Translations under genes and position numbers: made by a program
From: Cristatella mucedo
Lineage: Eukaryota; Bryozoa; Phylactolaemata; Cristatellidae
DNA length: 64,000 nt
NCBI GenBank assembly: GCA_009760855.2
Contig: WPIO01000007.1
Coordinates: forward strand, 7,561,001-7,625,000
Reading direction: 5' to 3'
Notes under the pieces: generated by a model
Database searches by the model: none
Told to the model about the DNA's origin: nothing
The model's input: only the letters and a program-made list of their open reading frames with translations
In this document: piece by piece, positions 46,016-57,352 of the stretch
How the letters are laid out: every line of letters begins with the position of its first letter
How positions within the stretch are numbered: the stretch's first letter is position 1

Positions 46016-47067
46016 AAACCGATTGTGTAGAAATCGACGGCATTCTCTAATACAATGCGGAGTTGTGTATTTTCTCATAATGTAACTCCACTTCTGCCTT
46101 AACTAGAATCTCCATAATAACAGATCTGTAAGTCAGGACTATATTGATTACTATGGTTTCTTGATTTCATAAGGAGTTCTTTCACCGACAGCCTTTTCTC
46201 GTTCCTGGTTATTGCACATAGATGTGATCCAGTACCTTCAAACCCGAGCAAGAACTAGCGAACACTGGTGTGGTTCAACCTGCTGACACATGGAGGCCTT
46301 TGGATGAAGGAGCAGTAGGCTTCTGCAATCTTTGGCATCGGCGAAGCTTGCGATCCTAGAGAATCGGCGATGCTTGATTACTGCTTTCTTCTGTAGCTCG
46401 CTCTGTTTAATGCGACCTTTCTTGTCAGGCTCATTTCGATGAATGCCCCACTATGACATTCTAGATTTACCATTCAAAGTAGAGGCCGGCAGTATGTTGA
46501 GAGAGGTGTGTCAGTGCCGAAAGCCATAATTACATTTTGCCTACAACTCTCGAGTGTCACATCCGATTCCCAGCTGCTAGCTTAGAATACTAGCGAGAGG
46601 AAGCACCTGCGGAAATTCTGACATAACCAAGATGCATTGCTAGAATGCACCTTCATGCTACTTATACCCGAATTCAGTTCCCCTGCGAGACGCAGCAGTG
46701 CGATATACATGACCTCAGTTGATCTATTCAAAATTATTTAACCTAACATGCTACGGGCGTTCTAAACAAAATTTGCCGAGGAAAGTGATCCCTTAACAGA
46801 ATAGCTCTGGCATTACTGTACCAGACAATATCAGTCTAATTTCTTGGTCATCGTTGCAACCATTGCTATTAATTAGCAACCCACGGAGTCTGAAGATCAA
46901 GATTATGGTAAGTAACATGCAAGCGAAAATCAGAAAGAGCAGGGCTATATAGACCTGTGAATAATCAAGTTACCGAGATTTCTAGATTTTTTTTAGATAA
47001 CTTTTGTCCCTTAAAAATGACCGAATTGCTAGCAACAGTCAGCAAAAGGTACAAACGACGAACTCAC
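46016..47067. other. Unassigned stretch, ~1 kb
   Basis: No element was recognised. Confidence 0.35.
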
Positions 47068-47186
47068 ACTAACCCCCACACTCTCACACCCACCCGCACA
47101 CACACAAACGCACTCACACCATCTCCCACACACACGCACGCACGCACACACACGCACACATACACGCACACACAAACACATAACTG
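47068..47186. repeat. (CA)n-rich microsatellite
   Basis: Interrupted CA/CACG tract. Confidence 0.9.
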
Positions 47187-47459
47187 CGTATGCCTACGGG
47201 CACTTAAGACGTAGATTATCAATAAGCAATCGATAGTTAAGTTGATGTTCACATGCTGTTCCCTCGATGATCCTAAGTAAGCATATCGTACACTGTATTA
47301 GTTCACATTCTTAGGTGAGGGTTCTGCCATTGCAGCAACCCGCCGGTTGGGCAGTGTATATTAACTATCCTGCCTTTTGAAATTTTCCTCAAATGATTCA
47401 GTTAAATAAACCAGCAAGTGAATCTGTAAACAGCATTTTTGTTCCATCTAAGTAAGGGT

Positions 47460-47590
47460 GGTTTGGTCCAGGGGTTATGGTGCTTGACTTTGATGACCTA
47501 AGTCTAGGGCTTGAAAGCTGCTCATGTGTAAAGAACCTGAATAGAGAATAAACTCTCTTATGGAGCTACATACATTAATTACATTTTTAA
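47460..47590 (+). mobile_element. SINE2 copy
   Basis: Head CAGGGGTTATGGTGCTTGAC, a B-box-like AGGGCTTGAAAGC, body GTAAAGAACCTGAATAGAG and tail ACTCTCTTATGGAGCTACAT followed by ATTAATTAC. It is the most complete of three SINE2 copies. Confidence 0.6.
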
Positions 47591-47679
47591 AGCTACAATT
47601 TATACTGGTTGCAAAAGTAAAAATACTACAGGGATAGCTGCGTTTTACAGTTGAATCAAAGGAATTCAGTAGCTTTACA

Positions 47680-48590
47680 ATAATAATAATAAGGGAATTG
47701 TAAAGTGCCGTCAGAGAAGTTGTTCCTAGTATGGGCACTTTAGATGTGAGATAAAGGAAGTGTGTCAACATGAATATCGATGACATGAGCAGTTTCCTCA
47801 CAAATTAGCGTTCACGAGATTCACAGGTAAACGGAAATGAGTTGAGGAAGATGTTCGTTTTTAGTTTCTTACTAATTTTCGTCGAGTCAGAGGATCTCGT
47901 AGGGTGAGTGGGGTGAATTCCTGGCTCTGGTAGCATACGCTCTACAGGCACGGTCTCATAAGGATTTGTGGTAGGTTCAAGTGACAGCTAAGTAGCTTGA
48001 TTGAGACGAGCGAGTGATACAACGCCTGGGATGATTGGGAAGGGGAGGTTCGGAGAGGTGGGATGGAGAAACAGAATAAAGCGATCTTAAAGTGCGTGAC
48101 CAAACCTTAAAGTCGATATACTCCTTGATTGGTAGGCAGCAAAGTTCTGCGAGAAGGGTTGTAGGTTGGCAGATGCGACTTTTACATCAAGCAGCCTGGC
48201 TGCTGAGTTCTGCACCAACTCTTTTTGCAATCTTAAATAGCTGAAGTAGGCTGATATGGTTTTCTTGTGAAAGGTCACTTTTTAAGAGGACCGCCCACTT
48301 TCGTGCGAATATTACAAGAGATATGCTTGCCGAGTTTTTTGAGGTACAGGTGTTCCAATTTCTGGATAACCCTTAGTAGTCCCATAAATAGTAAGTTAGC
48401 GAAATTGTATTCAACTTGAGATAGTTGGTGGCAATCTACGAGCGAATTTCAGTAATACGTGCAAGTTATTTAAGAAATTTTTGGGTGCTGGAAGGCTGGG
48501 AGGGATCAATAAATGGGTATAGCTGCCTCACCTGCAAAGAAATGAAAGCCTAGTTTGAGATATTGGAATTCGTGATCAGGTAAAGCGTAA
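47680..48590 (-). mobile_element. LINE (diverged Family A subfamily), 3' part
   Basis: An (AAT)n tail at 47680-47692, an altered end block (AAAGTGCCGTCAGAGAAG), then the coding end and reverse transcriptase C-terminus in the same order as 22603-23600. Landmarks are GTGAATTCCTGGCTCTGGTA, ACGCCTGGGATGATTGGG and CCTGGCTGCTGAGTTCTGCA. It is clearly more diverged than the others and all frames are broken. Confidence 0.75.
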
Positions 48591-50657
48591 GAATACGAGG
48601 CAAAATTGTGGTCTTCTTGTTTGATGATGGAGTGAATCATGGGAACATTAATTAATGGATATTAATCGCGCTCCCAAGTAAAATACTTGTCAGAGCACAG
48701 AGAACCAGAAAGACCCAGTTTGCAATTGGCATTCTGCTCAGCATCCCAATCTTCGTTTTCTGGTTGCAATTGGATGCTGATATGCTAATCAAACACAGTA
48801 GAAGCCGTCGTAAAATTGGAACTTTAAAAATTAAAAAATCTTCACTCATCCGACGTCTGATAAAGGATGAAAGATGCACATTCGACTTGCTTGCTCAAAC
48901 TGTAGAGAAAAAGATTAATATCACACCAGCTTTGTGCGACTAAACACTCGTTGCAGGTAATTTATTTAACTCAGACTATCTCATCTATACATTATACGTA
49001 TATTAATACTGATAAGTTAGTGCTACATATTGTATCAATCTGACTAAGCAAGCCCGGCATGCCTTAGCCGAACGGTGAGAATCTTGCAGTACGAGCTCAG
49101 TACCCAAACCGGCTAAGCCAAGAGCGTTCGAGGCTTACTGGCAGTCCCAGCTGTCAAATACTGTTGTCATGTCATGGCTGCTTAACGGTGGGCTATCAGC
49201 AGCTGGTTTCGATCGGCCTGACTGCATTTGGGTGACCGCTCTTGGATTCTGGTCCGGACATGATGGCTTTGGCTATACGGATGTGGCTGGAATCACGCCA
49301 CTATGGTGACCCAACCCATAAACGCCCACGACCTGACAGGCTTGGAGCGCTCCGAGGTCAGAGCTTTTCAGTGTATCATACCCAGGGTGAGAGTAGGTCA
49401 GGGCGTTACAGTCCTCGGCTTCCGAGAACCAGGAGCGGCGAGAGCATATAGAAACTGTATATAAGCCATGCATCATGCAATCCAGGCCAGGCTGAATCAC
49501 CTTAAAGGATTACTGCTAAAGAGTGCTGCTTGCATCCCAGCTCACCGTGGTCATGCACAGAGCTTCGTTCTAATGGCCACCGGTACTGGCAGAGAGTGGC
49601 AATGGAGTAGTCAGAGGGTAAGAGGAGTCAGTTAACCTTTCCATGGACCTACCCTCACTTACCTGAGTATTGAAACTAGGCCGGACGAAACCTACCCAAG
49701 ATTGATCGTTAGCTCGTAGCCACAACTAGTGCTTCCTGCACTCGTAGACGGGACCTCTAAAGTACTCTGGTTGTGGGGTTATCATACCTTTCCCCGACTG
49801 TTGACCCTAAAACTAAATCAAAGCTAGTATTCCCGGATAAGTAACATAAACTCGTCTTTCGGTTTTGTGGCTTCAAGCCGATGAGTGGCAGCTATTTAAA
49901 TTACACATTAAAGCTAGCTTTCGTGCTATGGGCTTCTTTTCGTAACATGCGTTAGCTGCAACAACCTTAAATCTGGTTTGAGCCAATCCCTAACTGTCAA
50001 GTGACGTTGGCGACTGCAGGTGCCCAAGCGCCCCTGTCACTCTCGGAGATTTAGTTACTAGCCAAGTCAGCTTGGTTTTTCCTACCTCAGAGGCAAGGCT
50101 TGCATAAGCATTTGGGTGGGTACTCCCTCTCTGCACACCTGCAGTAAACGTAGAGCCTGGCTGGCAGAGCTGGCACTCTTTCGGCTCTGATAAACGCACA
50201 AAGTCGCTGGGTGCCCCTGATTTAGCTGCTCCCGGGTACTAATTGCCTATTTGTTGGCATTAATTGCACACTTCATGGCCGTTGTGGCCTCTCAGGCTAG
50301 CTGGCCAGTCTGTCTGCATGCCAAGCATAGCCTTGCGTTAGGCGATCGGATAAGGCGTGCTGCTGGTGGTGTTGCTGTTGCTGCAGTTGGAATACAACGG
50401 GTAGACGCAACAGTAAAATACCCAGTGCCGGGCGTTGGTTTCATGTCGCTTCAAAATTTGGAATAGTGATCGGCAGTTGCTCATTGAAGCCAGCTCAGAG
50501 GTTTAGGGTTTTCTTCACTAATCATCGAGCTATTTATTACCTTACTTTCGTGAGATCTTGCCCTGTCATTCTAATAATCTTTTACGTTGACAGAGCCTTG
50601 ATGGCCTCTGCTAAGTGGTTAAGCGTGACTCTCCACTCTGACCAGTAACCATTGAGG
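48591..50657. other. Unassigned stretch, ~2 kb
   Basis: No TE or coding family was recognised. A TATATAAG box at 49458-49465 lies in a locally GC-richer block (49100-49460) and could be a promoter or LTR. The plus frame at 49242-49451 lacks a motif. Confidence 0.3.
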
Positions 50658-50686
50658 GAGCAGTTATCCGCACGGGATAACTGCTC
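50658..50686. repeat. 12-bp perfect hairpin
   Basis: GAGCAGTTATCC, a 5-base loop GCACG, then GGATAACTGCTC. The arms are exact. No gene adjoins it. Confidence 0.9.
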
Positions 50687-51539
50687 ACAGCAGCCCATGG
50701 AAATGCAGATGATTAATTGTATCCTATTCAAAACACGGTGGCAATACAGTATGTTACTTTATAACGCTTTACATATCTTTTTGAAATGCAAACGAGCATA
50801 CATTCAAGACGTCTAAAGCCATGTACAGCTTGACATGGGGCTGTTTTATAGTACAACGATCACTTAAATTTGCATGTAGCACTACCTGTCCAAATGTGAT
50901 GTTGCAATGATTGAAAAGTGTACACACCTCATCGTGTTAGATGCTGAGTCTAAACTTCTGATATCAGAGAAAGTAGTCGTGCCACCATCTGAGTTTGACT
51001 GTGACAATCAGTGACAATAGAACCAATTCCGCCGAGAGCAATTTATCGTGATTTTAAACGTTCGGATGCGTTAACAGTACAACAGGAACTTCGAATACAC
51101 ATTACCGGCGAGAAATATATTTCTTTTCGATAAAAAACCCAAGTGACTGGGTCTTGCGTTGATGTGTGGTTTGCCGTTACAGTTTTTTTAAGATAAATTA
51201 GAATTTCCTGGGCAAGACTTGCCTTCTCTGACCGAATTCTAACATATCGCTAGTTCAATGCACGGCTTCAGTGCTCTTTGCGCTTTCTCATTAGGTTGTA
51301 CTTCTGTCCAATACTGAGGTTTTCCAAATTTTTATGGGTGTTACATTTTTGTCTTACCTATAGTTTTTCACAAGAATGCTCTCTTCGGGTGATTTTCCTA
51401 TAATGCAAATGTTGGTAACTTGCGTCGCTTGCTTGTGCCTCTATTATCAATGGAGTAGTTATCCTTGTAAGCAAACACACGAGTGATCCTACATACGTGT
51501 ATATGTGGGTGCTCCTGAACTTGAGTTGGTCCACATTAT
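50687..51539. other. Unassigned stretch
   Basis: Nothing was recognised. Confidence 0.35.
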
Positions 51540-51670
51540 AATAATAATACAATAGTAATAATAATACACTTGATATAGCGCCCTCATATAACTCAATCTA
51601 GGCCCTTTACACTTGCTGCAAAGCGAAACGCGATTGCATGGTAAGTAAGACCGTGCTTGATGAGTGATAT
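51540..51670 (-). mobile_element. LINE Family A 3' end fragment
   Basis: An AT-rich (AAT)n tail followed by a shortened antisense end block and GCTGCAAAGCGAAACGCGAT. It is cut off by the Family B copy to the right. Confidence 0.8.
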
Positions 51671-51734
51671 ATTTCAGCTGAGTAACATTTTTAAACAGTC
51701 GAATCTGCTTAAATGAGAGTTAAACAACTAGTTA

Positions 51735-52827
51735 GTAAACCAGTTCATGACTTTGCGATATCACGTGTGAAGGCTTTACTTCTATGCTAACGATACTCAG
51801 CTGTATTTGTCATTTAAACCGTCGGAATCTGCTGCAGCAACTGTGAAACTGAATGCTTGCCTTGCCGATATTCAATCCTAGATGTCCGAAAACTTTCTGA
51901 AATTAAATGATGATAAAACCGAACTGCTTCTCACAGGACACCCTAAGCGTGAGGCTGGATTAAAAGGCTTTGCTGTTCTAATAGGCGATGCTATTGTGCG
52001 ACCTTCACCACGTGCTCGTAATCTAGGTGTCGTGTTCGACAGCTGCCTCAATTTCAAAAGCTTCATTTAGAAGACTGGCTCTACAGCTAGCCATCACATC
52101 CGATCCCTATCCAAGATTAAAAGCTGTATCCCACAGTGGCTTTTAAAAACTTTAACTAGCTCTTTAGTTCTGTCTCGGCTTGATTATTGTAATTCCCTTT
52201 TGGCTGGGCTGCCACAGAAAGCTATTATGCCACTACAGCTGACTATGAATATGGCTGCAAGGCTGGTCTTCAAGTCCCAGTGGTTTGAGCACGTGTCACC
52301 TTTGCTGAAAGAGCTAGGATGGTTGCCGGTTGAGCAAAGGATACAGAGCAAAGTTCTTACGCTGACCCACAAGGCCCGCCACGGCTTGGCTCCTTCGTAC
52401 CTGGCTGAACTGCTGCAGCAGTTTCAGCCTGTTCGCGCCCTCAGGTCCTGTATGGACAATAAATTAGCTGTCCCATTCCTCCGCTTAAAGGCAGTTGGCA
52501 ACAGAAGCTTTAGCTCTGCAGGTCCTAGACTGTGGAACTCGCTTCCACAATTCTTGCGCAACGACAACTACTCTCCAACTGCCGACTGTGGCACATCTTT
52601 TTCAGCGGTCCTGAACTGCTACTTCTATGCTACTCACTACCTCTACTGCTCTCCTGACTCTGCTATGCTTCCCACTTTCTCTTTGTTGCGTGAGACGATG
52701 TTTGTTGCGTACCGAATGCGTACCGAAAGCCGCTTAGGCTGTGAGTGTGCTACACAAAACTCTCCTGCGTAACACCCACGTGGTCTTTATGACTTTGTGG
52801 AGTTACTGACGGAGATACATTACATTA
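51735..52827 (+). mobile_element. LINE Family B, longest copy, partial reverse transcriptase to 3' end
   Basis: It begins around the catalytic box, which reads FYANDTQLYLSF (51780-51815): the first aspartate of YADD is asparagine. FLKLNDDKTELLLTG, RNLGVVFDSCLNF, then [44 protein letters not shown] and GPRLWNSLPQFL follow. It ends with a 3' untranslated region and ACATTACATT-type tail at 52814-52827. Between 51882 and 52772 the frame is broken only by one TAG (52068-52070). A second TAG lies at 51879-51881 and a one-base shift just before the catalytic box. It is the most informative Family B copy. Confidence 0.92.
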
Positions 52828-53555
52828 AGAAGACTGCATCCACAGCTAGACATCGTGACTGATCCCCGTCTAAGATAAAGAGCTTTCTAACACGGGGGCA
52901 TTCAAAACATTTACCTAGCTGCCTGGTCATGTCTAGGGACGACTATTGCAGTTCCATCTTGGCTTGGCTACCAAAAAGACCTAACTACCCTCAGAGCCTC
53001 GAGATGAATGTGGGTGGCTGCAAGGCCAGTCTACAAATTCCAGAGGTTCAGTCAAGTGTCTTCTTTGCCGAAGCAGCTTCGATCGCTTCCGGTTAATCAA
53101 CGGATGCTGAGTAAATTTCTTTCGCTGACCCTCAGGCTCTCCCTGGCTTAGCTCCATTATGTCCTCCAGCTGAGCTGCCGCGACAGTTTCAGCCTCCTTG
53201 CACAGTCAGGTCTCTATGGACGGTAAATTAGATATTCCATTTCTAAGCCTAAAGACCTTTGGTTTACAGAAGCTTTTGCTCTGCAGGTCTTAGGCTGTGG
53301 AGCTGACTTACGCGATTCTTACACAACGAAATCTACTATCCGTCTGCCAACTGTCGAGCGTTATATCTAGCTGTCATGAGCTGCTACTCCCAGGCAACTC
53401 ACTACCTCACCTGCTCGACTGACTCAGCTTTGCTGCTCACTTTCTCTTTTTTGGATACGATAAAGTATGATAGCTACCGCATGAATAAGGAAAGCCGCTT
53501 AGGCTTTTGAGTGGGTTACAGAAAACTCGCCCTACGTAACGTCTTTTGACAGACA
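52827..53555 (+). mobile_element. LINE Family B, second copy, abutting the first
   Basis: It starts directly at the tail of the previous copy with GAAGACTGCATCCACAGCTA, which corresponds to 52071-52095 of that copy. It continues through the same coding blocks (GGTTAATCAACGGATGC, TCTGCAGGTCTTAGGCTGTG) to about 53555. It is more diverged, with many stops, and lacks a tail. Confidence 0.8.
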
Positions 53556-53785
53556 CAGCATGCCCCATCCGTCGCTCAGTAACCGGATACTTTTAGTACC
53601 AACCACACCTGCACAAGCATGGTCTCCGCCAAGCTCCTGTGTTCTCACTCGTATTTCACTTTCAATTGACGGAAACCGTGTATGTTGATACTACGCTCTT
53701 CTAGTAGTAAAAGGCGAGCGCGTATTCGTGTATTTCCCGGTCTACGGACGTTCTGCGGTTCATTTATGCGAGGATAGAGCCAGCA

Positions 53786-55400
53786 TGGACGGCAGAACGC
53801 TTTTTTCCACTACCCCTGCATTTGGATGTACTGTACTAAACGCGGACCTCGGCGGCGCTTTAGTGAAGTGGAAATGCCAGCTGGTGAACTCCATGCTCGC
53901 AAGCGGCTCAGTGGATAAAGTGCGGCTAAATTTATGACTATCGTTATTCACTTAGCCGGCCCAGCTGTTCTGGAACTATCGGAAAAGTTTACTTTCAATG
54001 AGGAGTCCGTCAACAATGCTCAGAAAAAAGTTCAGGAAAGGATCGAAGCGTATTTCACTGCCCTGAAAAGGGAGATACTGCACAGTTACTGCTTTAGAAT
54101 ATTGTGTACGCTGCGCCCTTTGATCACTGTTTCAGTCGGCGCTGTTTTATCAAGTGCATTATTATTATTATTATAATTATTATTACGCTCACGGGCAAAA
54201 CTGCACAATGCTAGGGATCCGGATAGTATGATCGGAGGCAAAGTGGTTTTGATCTTGGAGTGCCCGTTGCAAGAACTGCTTCTATGTGAATCTACGCTGA
54301 GGCTGCAGGCAGCAACTGATATTTGTCGCCTTGTTGTTGGAAACCACTAGCAAACGGTGCATGAAATATGCAATCAGACTTTGAGGGTTCCGAACCATAA
54401 CAGCCAAACTGAGATGAATGCTGCAAAGCCGCAGTGTGGACAGCAATTTTCGAGTGACATATGAGACCACGGGAACCTGGATGTTACTACGCCTTGACCG
54501 AAGGAGCTACACCCTCGGCATTGGGGTAGGAGATATACAGCATTGCGAGCCGATTGCCCTGCTCAAGGAGGCTGCCTCCACAAGTGCAATGTTATCCGCC
54601 ACTTCAGTTGGCAGTGACAGGCAAGTCAGTGGCACACTAGGTAATAGTGAGGTGACGAAGCTGTCGCATATGATGAGGATACGATGCAAACTTGTGATAG
54701 GAACGAGTAGTCAGATTAAGCCCGTTTGAGCTCTGATGGTGGTTTGTTATACAGACGTGCATTTCTAGCTCGACCCTGGCGCTGACCTCAATACGATTAG
54801 TAAACGGTTTGTCCGGAAGCATCAGCTTGTGGATATGCCACAATGCCTCACATCTCGGGACAGCGGACCTAGCCGCGAAGAACTCGAAAGCAGGTGCCGC
54901 GACTGCCATTTATCGTACATCTGACGGCCACACATGCTTCCTTGGCGAAAGAGCCATTCAAGCCGCTGGAACGATAAACGTGCACTCTGACCTCTTCATT
55001 GCACCGCGAGCGACTGGCGAGAGCAAACTGGATGACCTAGGCGTTGTCAGATTGTACACCAATCCGATGCTTTGTCCCAAAGTCCTACCATGCCGCCGAA
55101 TACCCATTGCATACCAAGATGTGACTGAGCAGAAACCGCAAGCGTTGGCTAAATGAGGAGGCACTCCAAGTGATAAACGAAATCCAAGCGATTAAAAGCA
55201 AAACAGCACTACTGGAGGGTGCCTTCTGACAAGCTGCTTCGAGAAGGCACCGTCGTGGCAACCCGCGGCAACAGGTCATACACAATACAGGACCTTGCAG
55301 GAAAATTCTTCCTGCCGAACCGGTGGCATACTTATACCAATCCTAGAACAGCGGAGCTTGCACTCTGTCGAGCAATACCAGGGAGCCTTAACTATATTCA
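53786..55400 (+). mobile_element. Ty3/gypsy-like LTR retrotransposon relic: Gag, protease, partial Pol
   Basis: Plus-strand Gag: KWKCQLVNSMLASGS (53867-53911), after a frame shift HLAGPAVLELSEKFTFNEES (53949-54008) and RIEAYF. After a LINE-like tail, LQELLLCESTLRLQAATDIC (54269-54328) follows. A zinc-knuckle segment DCPAQGGCLHKCNVI..HF (54559-54612) comes next, then LDPGADLNTISKRF (54769-54810), a retropepsin DTGA box with DPGA. PCRRIPIAYQD (55090-55122) resembles the start of the Pol reverse transcriptase, and RGNRSYTIQD near 55268 resembles the integrase C-terminus. The catalytic parts between are missing. No flanking LTRs were identified. It is non-functional. Confidence 0.65.
54140..54186 (+). 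mobile_element. LINE Family A tail fragment inside gypsy Gag
   Basis: CGGCGCTGTTTTATCAAGTGC followed by (ATT)n is the last piece of the Family A 3' end. It sits where the Gag coding sequence is interrupted. Confidence 0.6.
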
Positions 55401-57049
55401 GTGTTCCTAGATCTTCTATTAGCATTTGGCAGCATGGCCCGTGCGTCATTCTCCCAGTGCTTAGCCGTCTGTGTTCATTTTTATCTGGCGATAGAGTATG
55501 TCGTCTAGGAGGACCCTCATTTGAGGGGCCAGCTCAACGCTTGGAGATAACTCTATCCCTAAGCATACCCTAGCTGATGAGCTTGCCGTCTTTAGGGAGA
55601 CAGGAGCCGGCTTGCCGGATCTTGTGCTGGATGCCACTGAGGCTGCCTGGAGGCCGGGCAGGCAGTTCTAGCCTACAAAGTGTCACGTTGCTGCATGGCA
55701 GTACCGACCTCAGTTCATCTGCTGGGACGATAGATGCCAGAGTTGCCAGAGGACGAGTCCAAGGTCACAACCTCGAGGCCACAGAGAGCCCACACAGCCA
55801 CTGAGGGCTGAAAATGAACCGTCTTGCACATGCCTCGCCAGATGTTGTGAGAAAGCTAGCCTCCCAGCCAGGTGTTAGAAGGTCGACGCCTTAAAGACAT
55901 TTCGCCTGTCATAGCTTGATTACCTATGCCCGCCAAGGCTGGTCAAGATGTCGATTCCGGAGACAAATGCCTGGCCGACGTTTGCCAGACTGTGGTGTGC
56001 AGCTCGTTGGCAATGCAACGTCGTATTTCCCTTCAAGCCATGTGGTGGCAGACGGTCTGGGTCTTTTCTGGCTCTTAATGAGTGTTGCGTTGTTGCTTTT
56101 GTGAAGGCTTGCCTAACCCCTTGCTTTCCCACACTGTTGCACAGCACTGCCTCAACCCTGCCTTCGTCTGCCTGGACTGCAATGATTACTATGACTAGAG
56201 TTGCAGCGGCTTCTTAAGGGCTGGTGCGTTCGGCCCTGGCAACAAAGTAAGATCAACCCGTCCTTGGTTAACTGACTTGTCAGAGCCTGTGAACCTACAG
56301 TTGGGCCATGATGCTGCAGTCACGACGGCTTAATCTGACGTGGCCATACCTCATCAACGTGCCTCGTGTAAGGGTGCTAAAGCAAAGCCAGCATGATATG
56401 CATACAGAGGGCAAAGCGTGGATGGTCCAGCCTGCACTGGGTCTGGTCAGGCAGTGCCTAGTAATAAGCAAGTAAGCGACCGGGGCTACCTGATTTTGTA
56501 CTGAATAAGTGAAGGTGGGGTTCCTGCACACCTAATGAGCTTTCACTCAGTAAATACTGTAATTGTCGATGTCGGCACTCAGTTCAACAGAATCACGGAT
56601 ACTCTGGTCGTAGTGGCCTTGAAGGAAAAAGAACTCATGCCGGCTCACTCATGTCCGGCACTATTATGGGTGAAGCTAAATAGGAGAAGGCAGTTCATGA
56701 TGTGTACCCTTAGCAGTGGCAGATAACCGGTGGATCAACAAAGGCTGCCGGGTGAGCCTAGAAGAATTGGCCAGAACATAGCTCAAGTATCGGACGCTCT
56801 TCTGGCTGCTTTTCATCTATGATGACATCGGGTCAGAAGCTTTGTAGTTTCTGTGCCTCAGCGAGTTCCGTTGGATTCTGTCACCACGGCTTTGGGCGGT
56901 GATGGATCATCTGTCTTCCTAAATCGTATTCATAATTTGTATGAACAGTCCTTCAAACCTGTGCCCAGTGGGAAACTCTAGTCTTATGGTATGAGGCATA
57001 GATAAGAACCACTTTTCCAAAAGCACCAAACATGTTTTCTCATTAGGTA
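55401..57049. other. Unassigned stretch, ~1.6 kb
   Basis: Somewhat GC-richer than average. Multiple short frames (55577-55804, 55916-56217, 56535-56726 plus; 56295-56531 minus) show no motif. It could be the untranslated or LTR part of the gypsy element, but I have no positive evidence. Confidence 0.3.
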
Positions 57050-57215
57050 AACCCATGATCTGCTAGTTCACCGTCCTCATTCGTATAACAGCAGCAGAGC
57101 ATTTGCAGCAATTAGCCTCGCTTTGCAGTGAGCAATTGAGAATTTCTCGATGCAGGACTCGAACCCAAAGCCTGCGTCTGGAGTGCAAACACCTTCCTAC
57201 TTGGGAATGCAGTCA
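57050..57215 (-). mobile_element. SINE1 copy, degraded
   Basis: CGCTTTGCAGTGAGC, ATGCAGGACTCGAACCCAAAG (antisense B box) and ACACCTTCCTACTTGGGAATG reproduce the order of the SINE1 core and head. The left part is weak. Confidence 0.5.
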
Positions 57216-57244
57216 TGGGTAAAGTTTCTCTGCTTATATTGCTC

Positions 57245-57352
57245 GATAATAATAATAATAATAATAATAATATTGCACTTGATAAAGTGCCCTCAGAGAA
57301 CTTAATCTCTCTCTAGGCGCTTTACATTTGCTGCAAAGTGATACGCAATGGA
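57245..57352 (-). mobile_element. LINE Family A 3' end, minus strand
   Basis: (AAT)n tail, antisense end block and GCTGCAAAGTGATACGCAATG. It breaks off at 57352, where a plus-strand copy of the same family starts. Confidence 0.9.
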
